A stretch of DNA of 64,000 bases from Bacillota bacterium (GCA_023414355.1 JAEZOB010000023.1:62001-126000), one strand, 5' to 3'; positions 8,676 to 17,809 are shown, counted from the first letter of the stretch. Made by a program: numbers and translations. Notes: generated by a model not told the origin, from the sequence alone.

Positions 8676-10299
8676 AGCTTTGCTTCGGAAGTTCCGGGAA
8701 CAGTTTGATGAAAGTCGTTATCCGGAGGATTTTCTGAATGATTACGAAGCAGTAGAATGCCTTGGATATAATGAACAGGGAGAAACTCTGCTGATCAGAA
8801 GACGTGATAGTGGAGGTTATTATGTTGCAAAGTGTTATGACAGAGTGCAATCCGTACAGCAGACGGCTGAGGATGATCTTCTAAAGGATATCAAATGGGA
8901 GGGCCTGCCACGCTATATTGATAAATACAAGAATGAGGTGATGGTTTGTGTCATCAGGGATTATATTGAAGGAAAAGCCTTGGATCAGCTGGCACCGGAA
9001 ATGGGATTTTCTATAGAGCAGGCTATTGCATTCGGAGAGGAGCTATGTGATATTCTTACCTATTTGCATGAACATAATCCGCCGATCATACACCGGGATA
9101 TCAAGCCGCAGAACATTATCAGGAATACGGCAGGAAGACTTTACTTAATCGATTTTGGCATTTCCCGCTTCTATCATGAAGAAGCGCTCTGCGATACATC
9201 CTGCTATGGGACAATGGGCTTTGCAGCACCTGAGCAATATGGCTTTTCCCAGACAGACTGCCGCTCGGATATATATTCGCTCGGGATAGTGTTATGTTGG
9301 CTGTTGACCGGGGAAACAGATAGAAATACAGCTCTTTCCGCTGTAAAACACAGAAGGCTGAAAACTATTCTGTCAAAATGCACTGAATTCGATCCTGAAA
9401 AGCGCTATATCTCTGCAAAACGATTGAAGGTGGCATTAGGCAGGGCAGATAAGAAGCTTTCGCAAAGTATAATAAGAGGCTGCTTTATCGTATTGTTGTG
9501 CGGTCTTTGCCTCGGAGCAGGATTTTTGATGGGACGTTATACGAATAACACTTTGACAGAAAGGGAAGCCTCCGAGGTGCATTTTGAAGAACCACTGATT
9601 GAGCAAGCTGTCCGGTTATCTCTCGGTAAGTCGGAAGGAAGTAAAATCAGTGAAGAGGAGCTTTTACTTGTCAAAGAAGTATATATATTCGGAAACCAAG
9701 CAGCAGCAAATCAGGAGGAATATGATAAGTTGTCCAATCGGTGGGCAGGCAAGGATGAGAGTATACAGAACGGAGGTATCCGTTCACTAAAGGACATAGG
9801 CAGGCTAAAGAATTTGAAGACCTTGGATATTGTTCTTCAAAATATTACAGATTTGACACCATTGAAGGATTTGAATAGTCTTGAGACAATCGAATTGAAA
9901 CATAATCCTGTAAAGGAGGTGTCAGCCTTAAAGAATCTACTTGCATTACAAAGGATCCACCTTTTTGATACCAGAGTAGAAGATTTAAGTGTATTGTCTG
10001 ACTGCCCAAGATTAGATAACGTTGCAGTAGGAATGACTAATATCATATCTCTTGATGCTTTTATCGGGTTAAGGAGGTTGCGCTGCCTCGATGCCTCGGG
10101 GATTACTTTGGACAGTCTGTCGGGAATTGAGAATTTTCCGTATCTTCAGGAAATCTATTTCTATAGTGTGAAGGATCAGGAGTTAAGCACCCTGTTGGGT
10201 TTGCCTCAGTTAAAAAAGGTGTTCTTGAATACAGATATGAAGGCAGCAGCAAAGGAAATAGAAGAACGGGCTGATTTTGAGATCATATATACAGAGTAA
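8668..10299 (+). CDS. transmembrane Ser/Thr kinase with C-terminal leucine-rich repeats
   Basis: A 543-residue receptor-like kinase. The N-terminal Hanks-type kinase domain (residues 25-260) keeps the catalytic lysine K55 (YYVAKCYD), the HRDIKPQN loop at 142-149, DFG at 162-164 and the APEQ/SDIYSLG segments, so it should be active. One membrane span follows (about 269-288), then an outside portion. Residues 375-530 are leucine-rich repeats of the bacterial LKNLKTLDI / LKDLNSLETIEL spacing (about seven units). The topology is kinase in the cytoplasm and LRR sensor outside, in place of the PASTA repeats of PrkC. It overlaps the HTH gene and has a TAA at 10297-10299. Ligand unknown. Confidence 0.85.
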   Translation: MDEALLRKFREQFDESRYPEDFLNDYEAVECLGYNEQGETLLIRRRDSGGYYVAKCYDRVQSVQQTAEDDLLKDIKWEGLPRYIDKYKNEVMVCVIRDYIEGKALDQLAPEMGFSIEQAIAFGEELCDILTYLHEHNPPIIHRDIKPQNIIRNTAGRLYLIDFGISRFYHEEALCDTSCYGTMGFAAPEQYGFSQTDCRSDIYSLGIVLCWLLTGETDRNTALSAVKHRRLKTILSKCTEFDPEKRYISAKRLKVALGRADKKLSQSIIRGCFIVLLCGLCLGAGFLMGRYTNNTLTEREASEVHFEEPLIEQAVRLSLGKSEGSKISEEELLLVKEVYIFGNQAAANQEEYDKLSNRWAGKDESIQNGGIRSLKDIGRLKNLKTLDIVLQNITDLTPLKDLNSLETIELKHNPVKEVSALKNLLALQRIHLFDTRVEDLSVLSDCPRLDNVAVGMTNIISLDAFIGLRRLRCLDASGITLDSLSGIENFPYLQEIYFYSVKDQELSTLLGLPQLKKVFLNTDMKAAAKEIEERADFEIIYTE

Positions 10300-10604
10300 A
10301 TACGCCTAAAGGGTATTCTGGAAATAAAGCGATATACATAATAATTACACTGATTCATACCAGAAGGATGGGTATGACGGAGTCCTGTGTTGATCAGGAT
10401 ATCATAGCATTCAACATCTGCCGGAGAATACTGGAAGATTAACCAAGGGCAGCTTAAAAATCGTAAAAATAAAGGAAAGGATAAGGTAAATTCTGTCGAA
10501 TGTGTGCTGTCAGCACACCATTCATTCATAAGAAAGTGCTATACTGGGGTGGTAAGATATGGATATCAATAATTTATCACCAACGAAACCAGGAGGTTAA
10601 AGGG
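10300..10604 (+). other. 305-bp gap with a perfect short palindrome
   Basis: No gene seen. The palindrome TGTGCTGtCAGCACA (10503-10517) is flanked by GAATG/CATTC and could be an operator or a hairpin upstream of the secreted protein gene. No convincing terminator after the kinase. Confidence 0.4.
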
Positions 10605-11714
10605 ATGAAAAAAGCCAGATTATTAGGTAAAAAAGTAATTATGCTATTTCTTATGATGGGATTGTTTGTCGGAAGCTTATCGTATTGGAGTGCAGAGGCG
10701 GCGACCGGAGAAAAAGGATATCTCCTGCTGGTACAGGAGAAGGATGGCTCATGGAGTGAGTATGGGGGCTGCATCGAGAAGTTGCCTAAGGATATACTGA
10801 TGGTTAACGCATCAGAGGTTGCAGTAAAAACTGGAATTAACTATAAGAAGAACGGTTCCAAAACTATTATCATCAGTAATGGTAAGAAAAAGAATACTTA
10901 CACGAAGGATAGTACTACATATCAATATTCTAATGGTAAGAAGACCATAACAAAGACAGAAGATTATAAATCATATGTAAACGCGAAAAATAAGGCGAAT
11001 ATGATAGAGTATAGTACTCTGAAGAATCTTATTTTCATTAAGCTATTCAACCAAGAGGAAGCAGGAGAATATCAAGCAGCTGGGTATGCAGGTGTTCTTT
11101 GCCTTTCTAAGTATCATAAGGTTACGAAGCTTCCTGAGATGGAGGCCGGAACCAGAGTTTCCACAGAAGCAGAGCTTATACAGGCTGCCGCAGACAGTAA
11201 GGTCAGTAATATTATCATAACAGAGGATATAACAGTAAAGGGGGATTTCACCTGTGAAAGAGAGGAGAAGCCTGTGGAGCTGCACATCCAAAAGGGAAAG
11301 ACACTGACCATAAATAAGGAATATCTCGAAGTAGGGGGAACCCTGAAAAACGATGGAACAATTATTATTAAGGGTAACTTTGTACGGGGAATATGCAATT
11401 TGATCAATAATGGAAGGGTTGTCATTGAGAACGAAGGAAGTGCAAGTTCAGGAATGAGCGATCTAGATAATAACGGCAGCTTTGAAATTGTTAAGGGAGC
11501 AAGTCTGTCCATAGACAGAGGCTCAGCGTTTAATAACAATGGCGAACTGATAAATGAAGGCAGCATTAAGGTTGATGACGGAGGAAGCCTTAGCGATAAG
11601 GGGGGGAAAATTATTAATAACGGTGTAATTGATCTGTACGCTTATTATAACGGCGATGTCAAACTGATCACCGGTACAGGAACTGTGAATGATTACCGGG
11701 AAGCTGCCCAATAA
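10605..11714 (+). CDS. secreted repeat protein, probable beta-solenoid
   Basis: A 369-residue exported protein. ATG 10605 follows AGGAGG; the frame is open upstream to 10500 but lacks a ribosome site. The N-terminus is a signal peptide (MKKARLLGKKVIMLFLMMGLF then a probable AEA-A cleavage near residue 33). The C-terminal half (about residues 225-365) has spaced NNG / NDG / GSL turns such as LKNDGTIIIKG, LINNGRVVIEN and LDNNGSFEIVKG every 20 or so residues, the pattern of a right-handed beta-helix. No anchor motif is visible, so it may be released or loosely wall-bound. Function unknown. It ends in a strong terminator. Confidence 0.7.
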   Translation: MKKARLLGKKVIMLFLMMGLFVGSLSYWSAEAATGEKGYLLLVQEKDGSWSEYGGCIEKLPKDILMVNASEVAVKTGINYKKNGSKTIIISNGKKKNTYTKDSTTYQYSNGKKTITKTEDYKSYVNAKNKANMIEYSTLKNLIFIKLFNQEEAGEYQAAGYAGVLCLSKYHKVTKLPEMEAGTRVSTEAELIQAAADSKVSNIIITEDITVKGDFTCEREEKPVELHIQKGKTLTINKEYLEVGGTLKNDGTIIIKGNFVRGICNLINNGRVVIENEGSASSGMSDLDNNGSFEIVKGASLSIDRGSAFNNNGELINEGSIKVDDGGSLSDKGGKIINNGVIDLYAYYNGDVKLITGTGTVNDYREAAQ

Positions 11715-11727
11715 GATATATGAGATA

Positions 11728-11765
11728 AGTAAGAGCCTCTCAATGGGTTTTGGGAGGCTCTTACT
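11728..11765 (+). terminator. rho-independent terminator of the secreted protein gene
   Basis: AGTAAGAGCCTC (11728-11739) pairs perfectly with GAGGCTCTTACT (11754-11765). Confidence 0.75.
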
Positions 11766-11812
11766 ACATAGATATCTGTTATAGCTGCATGTGAATTTGT
11801 GTAAAATTAGTG

Positions 11813-11875
11813 TTGACAAATCAGTAATCCGTGTATATACTGTGTATAGATATATATACAGTATATACACGGATT
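11813..11875 (+). promoter_or_regulatory. promoter overlapped by an 18-bp perfect inverted repeat
   Basis: TTGACA (11813-11818) and TATACT (11836-11841) have a 17-base spacer, an excellent sigma-A promoter. The arms AATCCGTGTATATACTGT (11826-11843) and its exact complement (11858-11875) cover the -10 and start region with a 14-base spacer, then seven T follow. This is a likely operator for the GntR/YtrA-type regulator at 14202, and could also form an RNA hairpin ending in a T tract. Confidence 0.75.
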
Positions 11876-11936
11876 TTTTTATATTAATAGAGAGTAGGTA
11901 AATGACTTTCTATTGTATCGTTCTATGGAGGATCAT

Positions 11937-12782
11937 ATGGAGTACGCTTTTGAGATTAAGGATATGTATAAACGATGGGATGCGTTTGAATTAGGGAGCA
12001 TCAATATGAAGCTGGAGCCGGGGTATATCATGGGACTGGTAGGGCCTAACGGTGCGGGAAAGACGACCCTACTGCTTACTCTGCTGGGATTATATCGGCC
12101 AGCCGAGGGTTCTATCAATATCTTTGGATATGATATGAAGGACCGGGAGAAGGAAGCGAAGGCTCAGATTGGTTTCGTGTTGGACGAGAACCCTTTCCTT
12201 GATTATTATTCCGCGAAGGATAATGTAAGGATGTACGGTGGATATTATCCGGAATGGGATCAGAAAACCTTTGATAAATACTGCAAACGTTTTGAGCTAA
12301 ATACGAAGAAGCCCCTGAAGAAGCTTTCCAAAGGAAATCAGATGAAATTCCAGCTGGCATTTGCTTTGTCCCATAATGCCAGATTACTGGTGTTGGATGA
12401 ACCGACTGCCGGACTTGACCCGGTATTTCGAAGAGAGCTGATCGAAATCATGTGTGATATCATATCAGAGGGAGATCGCAGTATTCTTTATTCTACTCAT
12501 TTGACGGAGGAGCTGGATAAGATCGCGGATTTTATCACTTTTCTCTACAATGGGAGACAACAATTCTCTGTCTCGAAGGAAGAGCTGATGGAGCAATATG
12601 GGCTTTTGAGGGGCTCTGCAAGGGATATCGCAGAGCTGGAGTCAGGACTTGTTGTTGGAAAGAGGATTACTGAAACAACAGCAGAAGCACTGATACGAAG
12701 AGATACCATAGCACCGAAGCAGCTGACGATATTACAGCCGACAATAGAGGATATCATGTATTATACACTGAACAGAATCTAG
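11937..12782 (+). CDS. ABC transporter ATPase, YtrB-like
   Basis: A 281-residue ATP-binding subunit. Walker A GPNGAGKTT is near residue 37, the signature is LSKGNQ rather than LSGGQ (about 135), Walker B is LLVLDEPTAGLDP (about 153) and the H-loop is in YSTHLTEELD. The modified signature and the order ATPase-permease-permease-GntR are typical of YtrB and related antibiotic-stress or acetoin-type transporters. ATG 11937 is chosen for its GGAGGA site at 11927-11932. The C-terminal 80 residues form a small extra domain. It is transcribed from the palindromic promoter just upstream. Confidence 0.85.
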   Translation: MEYAFEIKDMYKRWDAFELGSINMKLEPGYIMGLVGPNGAGKTTLLLTLLGLYRPAEGSINIFGYDMKDREKEAKAQIGFVLDENPFLDYYSAKDNVRMYGGYYPEWDQKTFDKYCKRFELNTKKPLKKLSKGNQMKFQLAFALSHNARLLVLDEPTAGLDPVFRRELIEIMCDIISEGDRSILYSTHLTEELDKIADFITFLYNGRQQFSVSKEELMEQYGLLRGSARDIAELESGLVVGKRITETTAEALIRRDTIAPKQLTILQPTIEDIMYYTLNRI

Positions 12783-12805
12783 AGCATTCGGAGGTTTTGA
12801 GTATT

Positions 12806-13492
12806 ATGGTAACGATTATTGCGAGAGAATTATTGGTTGATATCAGGAGTATGTTTCGTGGCTGGAGATTGGCCTTTTCCCTGGCATTTCTAGGATATAT
12901 CTTGATTATCATCCTATCGGATGCCATAGAAGGAATGGGCTTCATGGTTATGATGTATTGTATTTGGGGGACGATTCTGATGAAGTCCAAGGTTAGCAGG
13001 GTATATTACCTTCTGCCAACCGGGAGAAAGGATAGAATTCATTATTTGATTTTCAAGAGCTTAGGGGTTTTTGTGTATCACATTATTATATACATTTTGG
13101 TTATTCTGGTGTTTACTTTATATCAGCCCTCCTATTTTAACCGGGGGATTTCACTGATGATTTCTTATGTCATACCGGCACTTTTCTCCTACAATGCTAT
13201 CAATATGGGAAATTACTATTATTGGGAAAAGTGTAAGGATAGCAGCATAGCCAAGAAATGTAAGCATAAATATGTCGCTTCAATGATGATCAGTGTGATG
13301 CTGATGCTGTATGCATATATCCCGCTTGCTTTCCATCCATTGGAGTATCATAAGGGCATATGGCTGGTTGTAGCAACATTGCTTACTTATTTTTTCGCTT
13401 TACTATGCCTGCTGCTTCAGTTATGGATCCTTCGGCATACAGAAATAAGCGAAGAGAATGTCAGGAAGGTTAAGAAAATATCTGATTATTGA
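12806..13492 (+). CDS. ABC transporter membrane subunit
   Basis: A 228-residue hydrophobic protein with about six membrane segments, consistent with an ABC-2 permease half, lying 23 bases after the ATPase. ATG 12806 is 11 bases from GGAGG (12790-12794); the in-frame TTG 12797 is only two bases away and less likely. A conserved-looking cytoplasmic motif, YLLPTGRKDRIHYLIFKS, after the second segment is the sort of coupling loop seen in these permeases (compare LLPADSKLRALQM in the next gene), so the two are probably homologous and may form a heterodimer. Confidence 0.7.
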   Translation: MVTIIARELLVDIRSMFRGWRLAFSLAFLGYILIIILSDAIEGMGFMVMMYCIWGTILMKSKVSRVYYLLPTGRKDRIHYLIFKSLGVFVYHIIIYILVILVFTLYQPSYFNRGISLMISYVIPALFSYNAINMGNYYYWEKCKDSSIAKKCKHKYVASMMISVMLMLYAYIPLAFHPLEYHKGIWLVVATLLTYFFALLCLLLQLWILRHTEISEENVRKVKKISDY

Positions 13493-13507
13493 GGACGGAG
13501 GATATAC

Positions 13508-14173
13508 ATGCTTTATACGGGTGTAAAAGGGTATTTTAATAAATTGATCATCTATTTTAAGAGCTGGAGAATTTTAATTCTAATATTAATCACTTTATAT
13601 TTGATTGTGGTAGATCAGTCTGAGAACTACTTTATCAATTATAATATCGCTTATGTACTTTGGATATTATATTATTCGCAATCAACTTCGAAAAAGCCTA
13701 AGGAATGGAGAATGTTGTGCTTGCTCCCTGCTGATTCGAAGCTTCGTGCCCTTCAAATGGTGTCTGAGGCAATTGGTATGACGATGCTTCTGATCGTATG
13801 GCGAATCGGGATCTATGGCATTGAACTGCTGCTGAATCTATATACCTTACAGAAAGCGGTACATCGATTTCTTGGAATAGATTTGATCCTCATATTGCTG
13901 ATCGCAATCATATCGAGGATATCTGTGAATAAGGCGAAAATCGTCAAGGTTAAGAATAAGAAGCTTGAGAATACTGTGATTATCTCAAGTACGATACTGA
14001 TTTGTATTCACATGGTATTATTTATATTAAAGTTAGGGCAAGGCTGGCTCGGGATATCCTTTATGTTTTTAGCTTACTTTGCAATAGCAGCTATTTGGTA
14101 TGTGCTGCTGTTGAATTTAAGAAATTGTGAATTCGATTATGAAGCCGTGATGACTAAGCCGTTGAAGCAGTAG
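13508..14173 (+). CDS. ABC transporter membrane subunit, second
   Basis: A 221-residue protein with about six membrane spans and a GGAGGA ribosome site. It shares length, charge distribution and the LLPADSKLRALQM loop with the preceding permease. Together with the ATPase at 11937 it would form an exporter or a lipid/antibiotic-responsive transporter in the membrane; substrate unknown. 15 bases separate it from the previous stop, so it belongs to the same operon. Confidence 0.65.
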   Translation: MLYTGVKGYFNKLIIYFKSWRILILILITLYLIVVDQSENYFINYNIAYVLWILYYSQSTSKKPKEWRMLCLLPADSKLRALQMVSEAIGMTMLLIVWRIGIYGIELLLNLYTLQKAVHRFLGIDLILILLIAIISRISVNKAKIVKVKNKKLENTVIISSTILICIHMVLFILKLGQGWLGISFMFLAYFAIAAIWYVLLLNLRNCEFDYEAVMTKPLKQ

Positions 14174-14201
14174 TGACAGGGCCTGAAAGGAGGTAATAGC
14201 T

Positions 14202-14579
14202 TTGAATATCGTATTTTCAAGTACCAGTAATATACCAATCTATGAGCAGATTATTAACCAGATCAAGCTTTCGATTATCAATAAAGAGTTATTACCCAAT
14301 GAGCCGCTGACTTCGATCCGAAACCTTGCTAAGGACCTACAGATTAGTGTTATCACGACCAAGCGAGCCTATGAGGAGCTTGAAAAAGAAGGTTTGATCT
14401 ATTCGATCGCAGGAAAAGGCTTTTATGTCAGTGAGCAGAATACGGATCTGCTCTCAGAGAAGAAGATTGCCTTGCTGGAACGGCAGCTGGCTGACATAGT
14501 TCAGGAATGCAGGGCGGTAGGATTGGAAGCGAAGGATATAAAGGACATGATCGATCTATTTTGTCAGGAAGGGGATTAG
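14202..14579 (+). CDS. GntR-family regulator, YtrA subfamily
   Basis: A 125-residue regulator. The first 75 residues are a winged helix of the GntR type (IYEQIINQIKLSIINKELL, then SIRNLAKDLQISVITTKRAYEELEKEGL); the short C-terminal helical tail without an effector domain defines the YtrA subgroup. The start is TTG at 14202 with an excellent AAAGGAGG eight bases upstream. It is the last gene of the first transporter operon, so it probably represses its own promoter (palindrome at 11826-11875) and perhaps the second transporter promoter. The inducer is unknown; in Bacillus the family responds to cell-wall antibiotics. Confidence 0.85.
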   Translation: MNIVFSSTSNIPIYEQIINQIKLSIINKELLPNEPLTSIRNLAKDLQISVITTKRAYEELEKEGLIYSIAGKGFYVSEQNTDLLSEKKIALLERQLADIVQECRAVGLEAKDIKDMIDLFCQEGD

Positions 14580-14614
14580 TGCGAAAATCATTCTGAAAGT
14601 ACCAGAATGATCCT

Positions 14615-14662
14615 GAAGAACTGCGACATGAAATCCATTGGAATTTCATGTCACACTTCTTC
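14615..14662. repeat. dispersed palindrome, family A, copy 1
   Basis: GAAGAA...ACATGAAATCCATTGGAATTTCATGT...TTCTTC forms a long stem centred on CCATTGG. A second member with the same centre and ends is at 40375-40420. It may also end transcription of the gntR operon. Confidence 0.55.
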
Positions 14663-14681
14663 TTCAACTTCCACATTTGCG

Positions 14682-14730
14682 CCCGACGATGTCGGGTATG
14701 TTAGGAAGTGTGAGAATAAATTTTTCACAC
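14682..14730 (+). promoter_or_regulatory. candidate operator and hairpin before the second ABC operon
   Basis: CCCGACgatGTCGGG is near 14682-14697. GTGTGA (14708-14713) and TCACAC (14725-14730) form an inverted repeat with 11-base spacing, resembling the GTGTA...TACAC arms of YtrA-type operators. Binding is inferred. Confidence 0.45.
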
Positions 14731-14784
14731 GGCAATTTGTGTGCTACATAAATCGCCAGATTATAGAAAGGGCTTGGCAGCGGA

Positions 14785-15684
14785 ATGGAAGGAAACATGG
14801 GAGATAATGAGAGGGTGGTTCTGTCTGTACAGAGCCTATATAAGAAATTCAAGGATTTTGAGATCGATGACATCAGTTTTTCTCTACCGGCCGGGTATAT
14901 TATGGGCTTGATTGGAAGAAACGGGGCTGGAAAGACCACGATCCTAAAGCTGATTCAGAATGTGACGGTTAAGGATAAAGGATCAGTAACCATCTGCGGG
15001 TATGATAGCCGTAGGCAGGAAATCAAGGCGAAAAATGAGATTGGCTTTGTTGCAGATCACTGCCCCTTTATGAAGAAGTATACATTACTTGAGAATAGTG
15101 AGTTGTTCGGGAAATATTATAAGGATTTTGAGAGAGAGCTTTTTCTTTCCTACCTAAGAAGATTTCAGCTTAACCCGGAGCAAATTCTCTTATCCCTGTC
15201 CAAGGGGATGGAATCCAGGTTTGAGCTTGCCTTTGCTCTGTCTCATCATCCGAAGCTTCTGATTATGGATGAGCCGACAGATGGACTTGATCCAATCTTT
15301 CGTAGAGAATTCCTGCAACTTTTACAGGAGCTGATTACTCAGGAGAAGATGGCGATTCTGTTCTCAACCCATATTACAAGTGACTTGGATAAGGTTGCTG
15401 ACTACATCACTCTCGTGGACCAGGGAAGGCTGGTGCTGTCTCAGGATAAGGAAACCTTACTGGAGCGGTATCGGGTGATCAGAGGAGATAAGGAATTGCT
15501 TCAACGAATTCCCAAAGAATTATTGACTGCTGTGCGTAGACATCCCCATGGCTTCGAAGCGATGACAGAGAATTACGAACAGATTAAAGCGTACTTAAGT
15601 CTGACAGATCAATTACTATGGCAGCAGGCAACCCTGGAGGATTTGATGTATTATTTCAGTAAAAGGAGCAAGGAGCATGAATAG
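14785..15684 (+). CDS. ABC transporter ATPase, second YtrB-like
   Basis: A 299-residue ATPase, parallel in design to that at 11937. Walker A is GRNGAGKTT (about residue 43), the signature is the unusual LSKGME, Walker B is LLIMDEPTDGLDP and the H-loop is in FSTHITSDLD. ATG 14785 is used; ATG 14797, with GGAAGG just before it, would drop four residues. The resemblance to the first ATPase and their adjacency suggest duplication of a transporter module. It overlaps the following permease by eight bases, so ATPase and permease are made together. Confidence 0.85.
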   Translation: MEGNMGDNERVVLSVQSLYKKFKDFEIDDISFSLPAGYIMGLIGRNGAGKTTILKLIQNVTVKDKGSVTICGYDSRRQEIKAKNEIGFVADHCPFMKKYTLLENSELFGKYYKDFERELFLSYLRRFQLNPEQILLSLSKGMESRFELAFALSHHPKLLIMDEPTDGLDPIFRREFLQLLQELITQEKMAILFSTHITSDLDKVADYITLVDQGRLVLSQDKETLLERYRVIRGDKELLQRIPKELLTAVRRHPHGFEAMTENYEQIKAYLSLTDQLLWQQATLEDLMYYFSKRSKEHE

Positions 15685-16333
15685 ACTGAAGGCTTTTGAC
15701 AGGGCTTTATTCGGCAGACAGATCGGTTCGATCAGTATGATAGTGATTCTTGATGTAATCTGCCTCCTAATCGGTCCCTTTTTCGGACAAATGAGTTTTA
15801 TGAATGTCAGCAATGTCTTGATTGTCATCAATATGCTGAATACCTGTTTCCTTTATCATAGCTATATCGTTACGATGGGAGATACGAACCTAGAGCTCGT
15901 CACGGAGAAGATTGTATATTACCCTACCACGAGAGGTCGTTTTCTTTGGAATAAGTACATAAAAACCCTGCCATTTGTTATCGTACAGCTTCTGCTGGCT
16001 GCTGCCTGTCTGGAGCTTGGTTATATGACCTCCAATTGGAAGATGGACACCAGCCGGTTTATCGGAGGCATTCTCGTGGCATTGATTAGCATTTTGCTTA
16101 CCTCCGGAACGATCCTCCTTGTCATGCACTTCACACCCCTTGGACTATATGCGGCACTCCTGTTGTATTATCCGATTACCTTGCTGGCACGGGCGATGGA
16201 GTATATCCATTCTCAGTTGAGCTTAACCCAAATGGATGAGATAGGATTTGCTTTTCTTGCTGCAGGCGGGGTTTTTGCGATTTGGCTGCTGCTGCTGTGG
16301 CTGGGGGTAAAAATATATGAGAAAATATCCTGA
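15677..16333 (+). CDS. ABC-2 type permease of the second transporter
   Basis: A 218-residue protein with about six membrane segments. Its N-terminal loop with EKIVYYPTTRGRFLWNKYIKT after the second segment matches the ytrC/ABC-2 permease theme of short cytoplasmic basic loops. Only one permease follows this ATPase, so the transporter is either a homodimer or shares subunits from the first operon. The start overlaps the ATPase stop. No clear terminator is seen before the convergent hydrolase gene. Confidence 0.65.
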   Translation: MNRLKAFDRALFGRQIGSISMIVILDVICLLIGPFFGQMSFMNVSNVLIVINMLNTCFLYHSYIVTMGDTNLELVTEKIVYYPTTRGRFLWNKYIKTLPFVIVQLLLAAACLELGYMTSNWKMDTSRFIGGILVALISILLTSGTILLVMHFTPLGLYAALLLYYPITLLARAMEYIHSQLSLTQMDEIGFAFLAAGGVFAIWLLLLWLGVKIYEKIS

Positions 16334-16440
16334 TCGCGATTGCCTGAGCCTTTCTCTCGTTCGGAGCGTCCGGCTTGTCAGAGAAGGCAGAGCCTGATAT
16401 TAGGATGCCTTCTGTGGAAGCAGAATGTAGCATTTATACT

Positions 16441-17718
16441 TCATGGTTTCCTGACCTGATATTGTGTGTTGATTACCAGCCACAGCTGATGGAAATAGTA
16501 CATAATGTTCCAGATACCGATGCCCTCGATGCCGTAGCTTTGAAGAATTTTGATCGAGGAGTCGATGCTTCTGGCGTCCTTGAGCCATACGATATGTTGG
16601 TTACCAAGCAGATCACTGTATTCAAAATAAGCCGACAGAGAGGCTTCATCGTAATTTATGACAGCATTCGTCTGTACGGCTAATGAAATCGCAGAAGAGT
16701 AATTCAGCGCATTGGCTTTACTCTGACCCTGAATATAAGGCAGCTGCCAGTCATAGGCTATGGTCGGAAGGGCTATTCTTATCTTTTCTAAGGGTATTTG
16801 CGCTATAATATAATCTAGGAAGGTTCTTAAGGATACGATGGAGTATTCTATGGGAGGTTTTTCGACAAATCCCCAGTTATAGGACAGGAACATTAATCCG
16901 TCAGCAATTTCTGCAAAGGCTGTATAATCAATTTCCTCAAAGACTAAATCTGTTCCGCTAAAGCTGATCCCCGGATTAAGTGTCAGGAATACGGAATAGC
17001 CGGCAGGGTGCATGATATTAGCTACATTCTTTAAATAATTCAGGAAATATTGCTGGTTCGCTTTATCGATAAACTGAAAGGACAGATTCACTCCTGCATA
17101 GCCCTTTTCTTCTACGATACGAAGCATGTTTTCTATCACTTTGTTCTGCAGCTCGGCATTCAGAAGAAGTTCATAAACGAGAGACAGATCGACCTCTCCG
17201 GTTGCTGAAAATACAGTGACCAGTAGGGTGCTCCCCACACCATAGGCTTTTGCTGTTTCTACAACAGCGATATCTTGATCGCTTCCGATCAAATCACCAT
17301 CTGCGGCTATCTGATAATTGAATACTACCAGATAAGTAAGGTAGGGTAAAGTCATCCTGAGGGTAACATCACTGATATAGGGATAGGCATAGCCTGCTAA
17401 CACAAGATTACCCAGAGTATTGTCGTAACTGATGACCAAAGATTCACCGGGATAGATATACTGTCTATCAGCCAATTCGGGATTATTCCTCAGCAGCTGC
17501 ATAACTGTAACCTGAAAAGTATCAGCAATCCCCTCCAGTGTATCACCATCCACCACGGTATATTCTGTGGAGGGCCTTGTGATCACCAGTGATTGGCCAA
17601 CAGCGAGAGAATAAGGGATATTTATTCCGTTATCAGTAATCAGACGTTCGGGTGAAATACCGTATTTATGGGCGATTGAATCAACAGTGTCTCCCTGTTG
17701 TACCACATAGATCTCCAT
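16441..17718 (-). CDS. LysM-GH18 spore-type hydrolase homologue, catalytic residue lost
   Basis: A 425-residue protein with two LysM peptidoglycan-binding modules (residues 2-47 and 52-96) and a glycoside hydrolase 18 domain (about 105-420), the architecture of SleL/YaaH cortex-fragment hydrolases. No signal peptide, as usual for these spore-coat-located enzymes. The GH18 catalytic strand normally reads D-x-x-D-x-D-x-E; here it is GYAGVNLSFQF with Ser213 for the second-last acid and Gln215 for the catalytic glutamate. It is therefore probably inactive as a glycosidase and may act as a wall-binding or structural coat protein. The bases read the same in the given strand, so this is not a translation slip. 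Confidence 0.8.
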   Translation of the reverse strand: MEIYVVQQGDTVDSIAHKYGISPERLITDNGINIPYSLAVGQSLVITRPSTEYTVVDGDTLEGIADTFQVTVMQLLRNNPELADRQYIYPGESLVISYDNTLGNLVLAGYAYPYISDVTLRMTLPYLTYLVVFNYQIAADGDLIGSDQDIAVVETAKAYGVGSTLLVTVFSATGEVDLSLVYELLLNAELQNKVIENMLRIVEEKGYAGVNLSFQFIDKANQQYFLNYLKNVANIMHPAGYSVFLTLNPGISFSGTDLVFEEIDYTAFAEIADGLMFLSYNWGFVEKPPIEYSIVSLRTFLDYIIAQIPLEKIRIALPTIAYDWQLPYIQGQSKANALNYSSAISLAVQTNAVINYDEASLSAYFEYSDLLGNQHIVWLKDARSIDSSIKILQSYGIEGIGIWNIMYYFHQLWLVINTQYQVRKP

Positions 17719-17809
17719 AGCAGACCTCTATTCCATATTGATACCATTATTATATGTAGAGCGGTTACTCCTTGTTATGATTATCGAGAAGAAAGATTCA
17801 AGAGATAGG

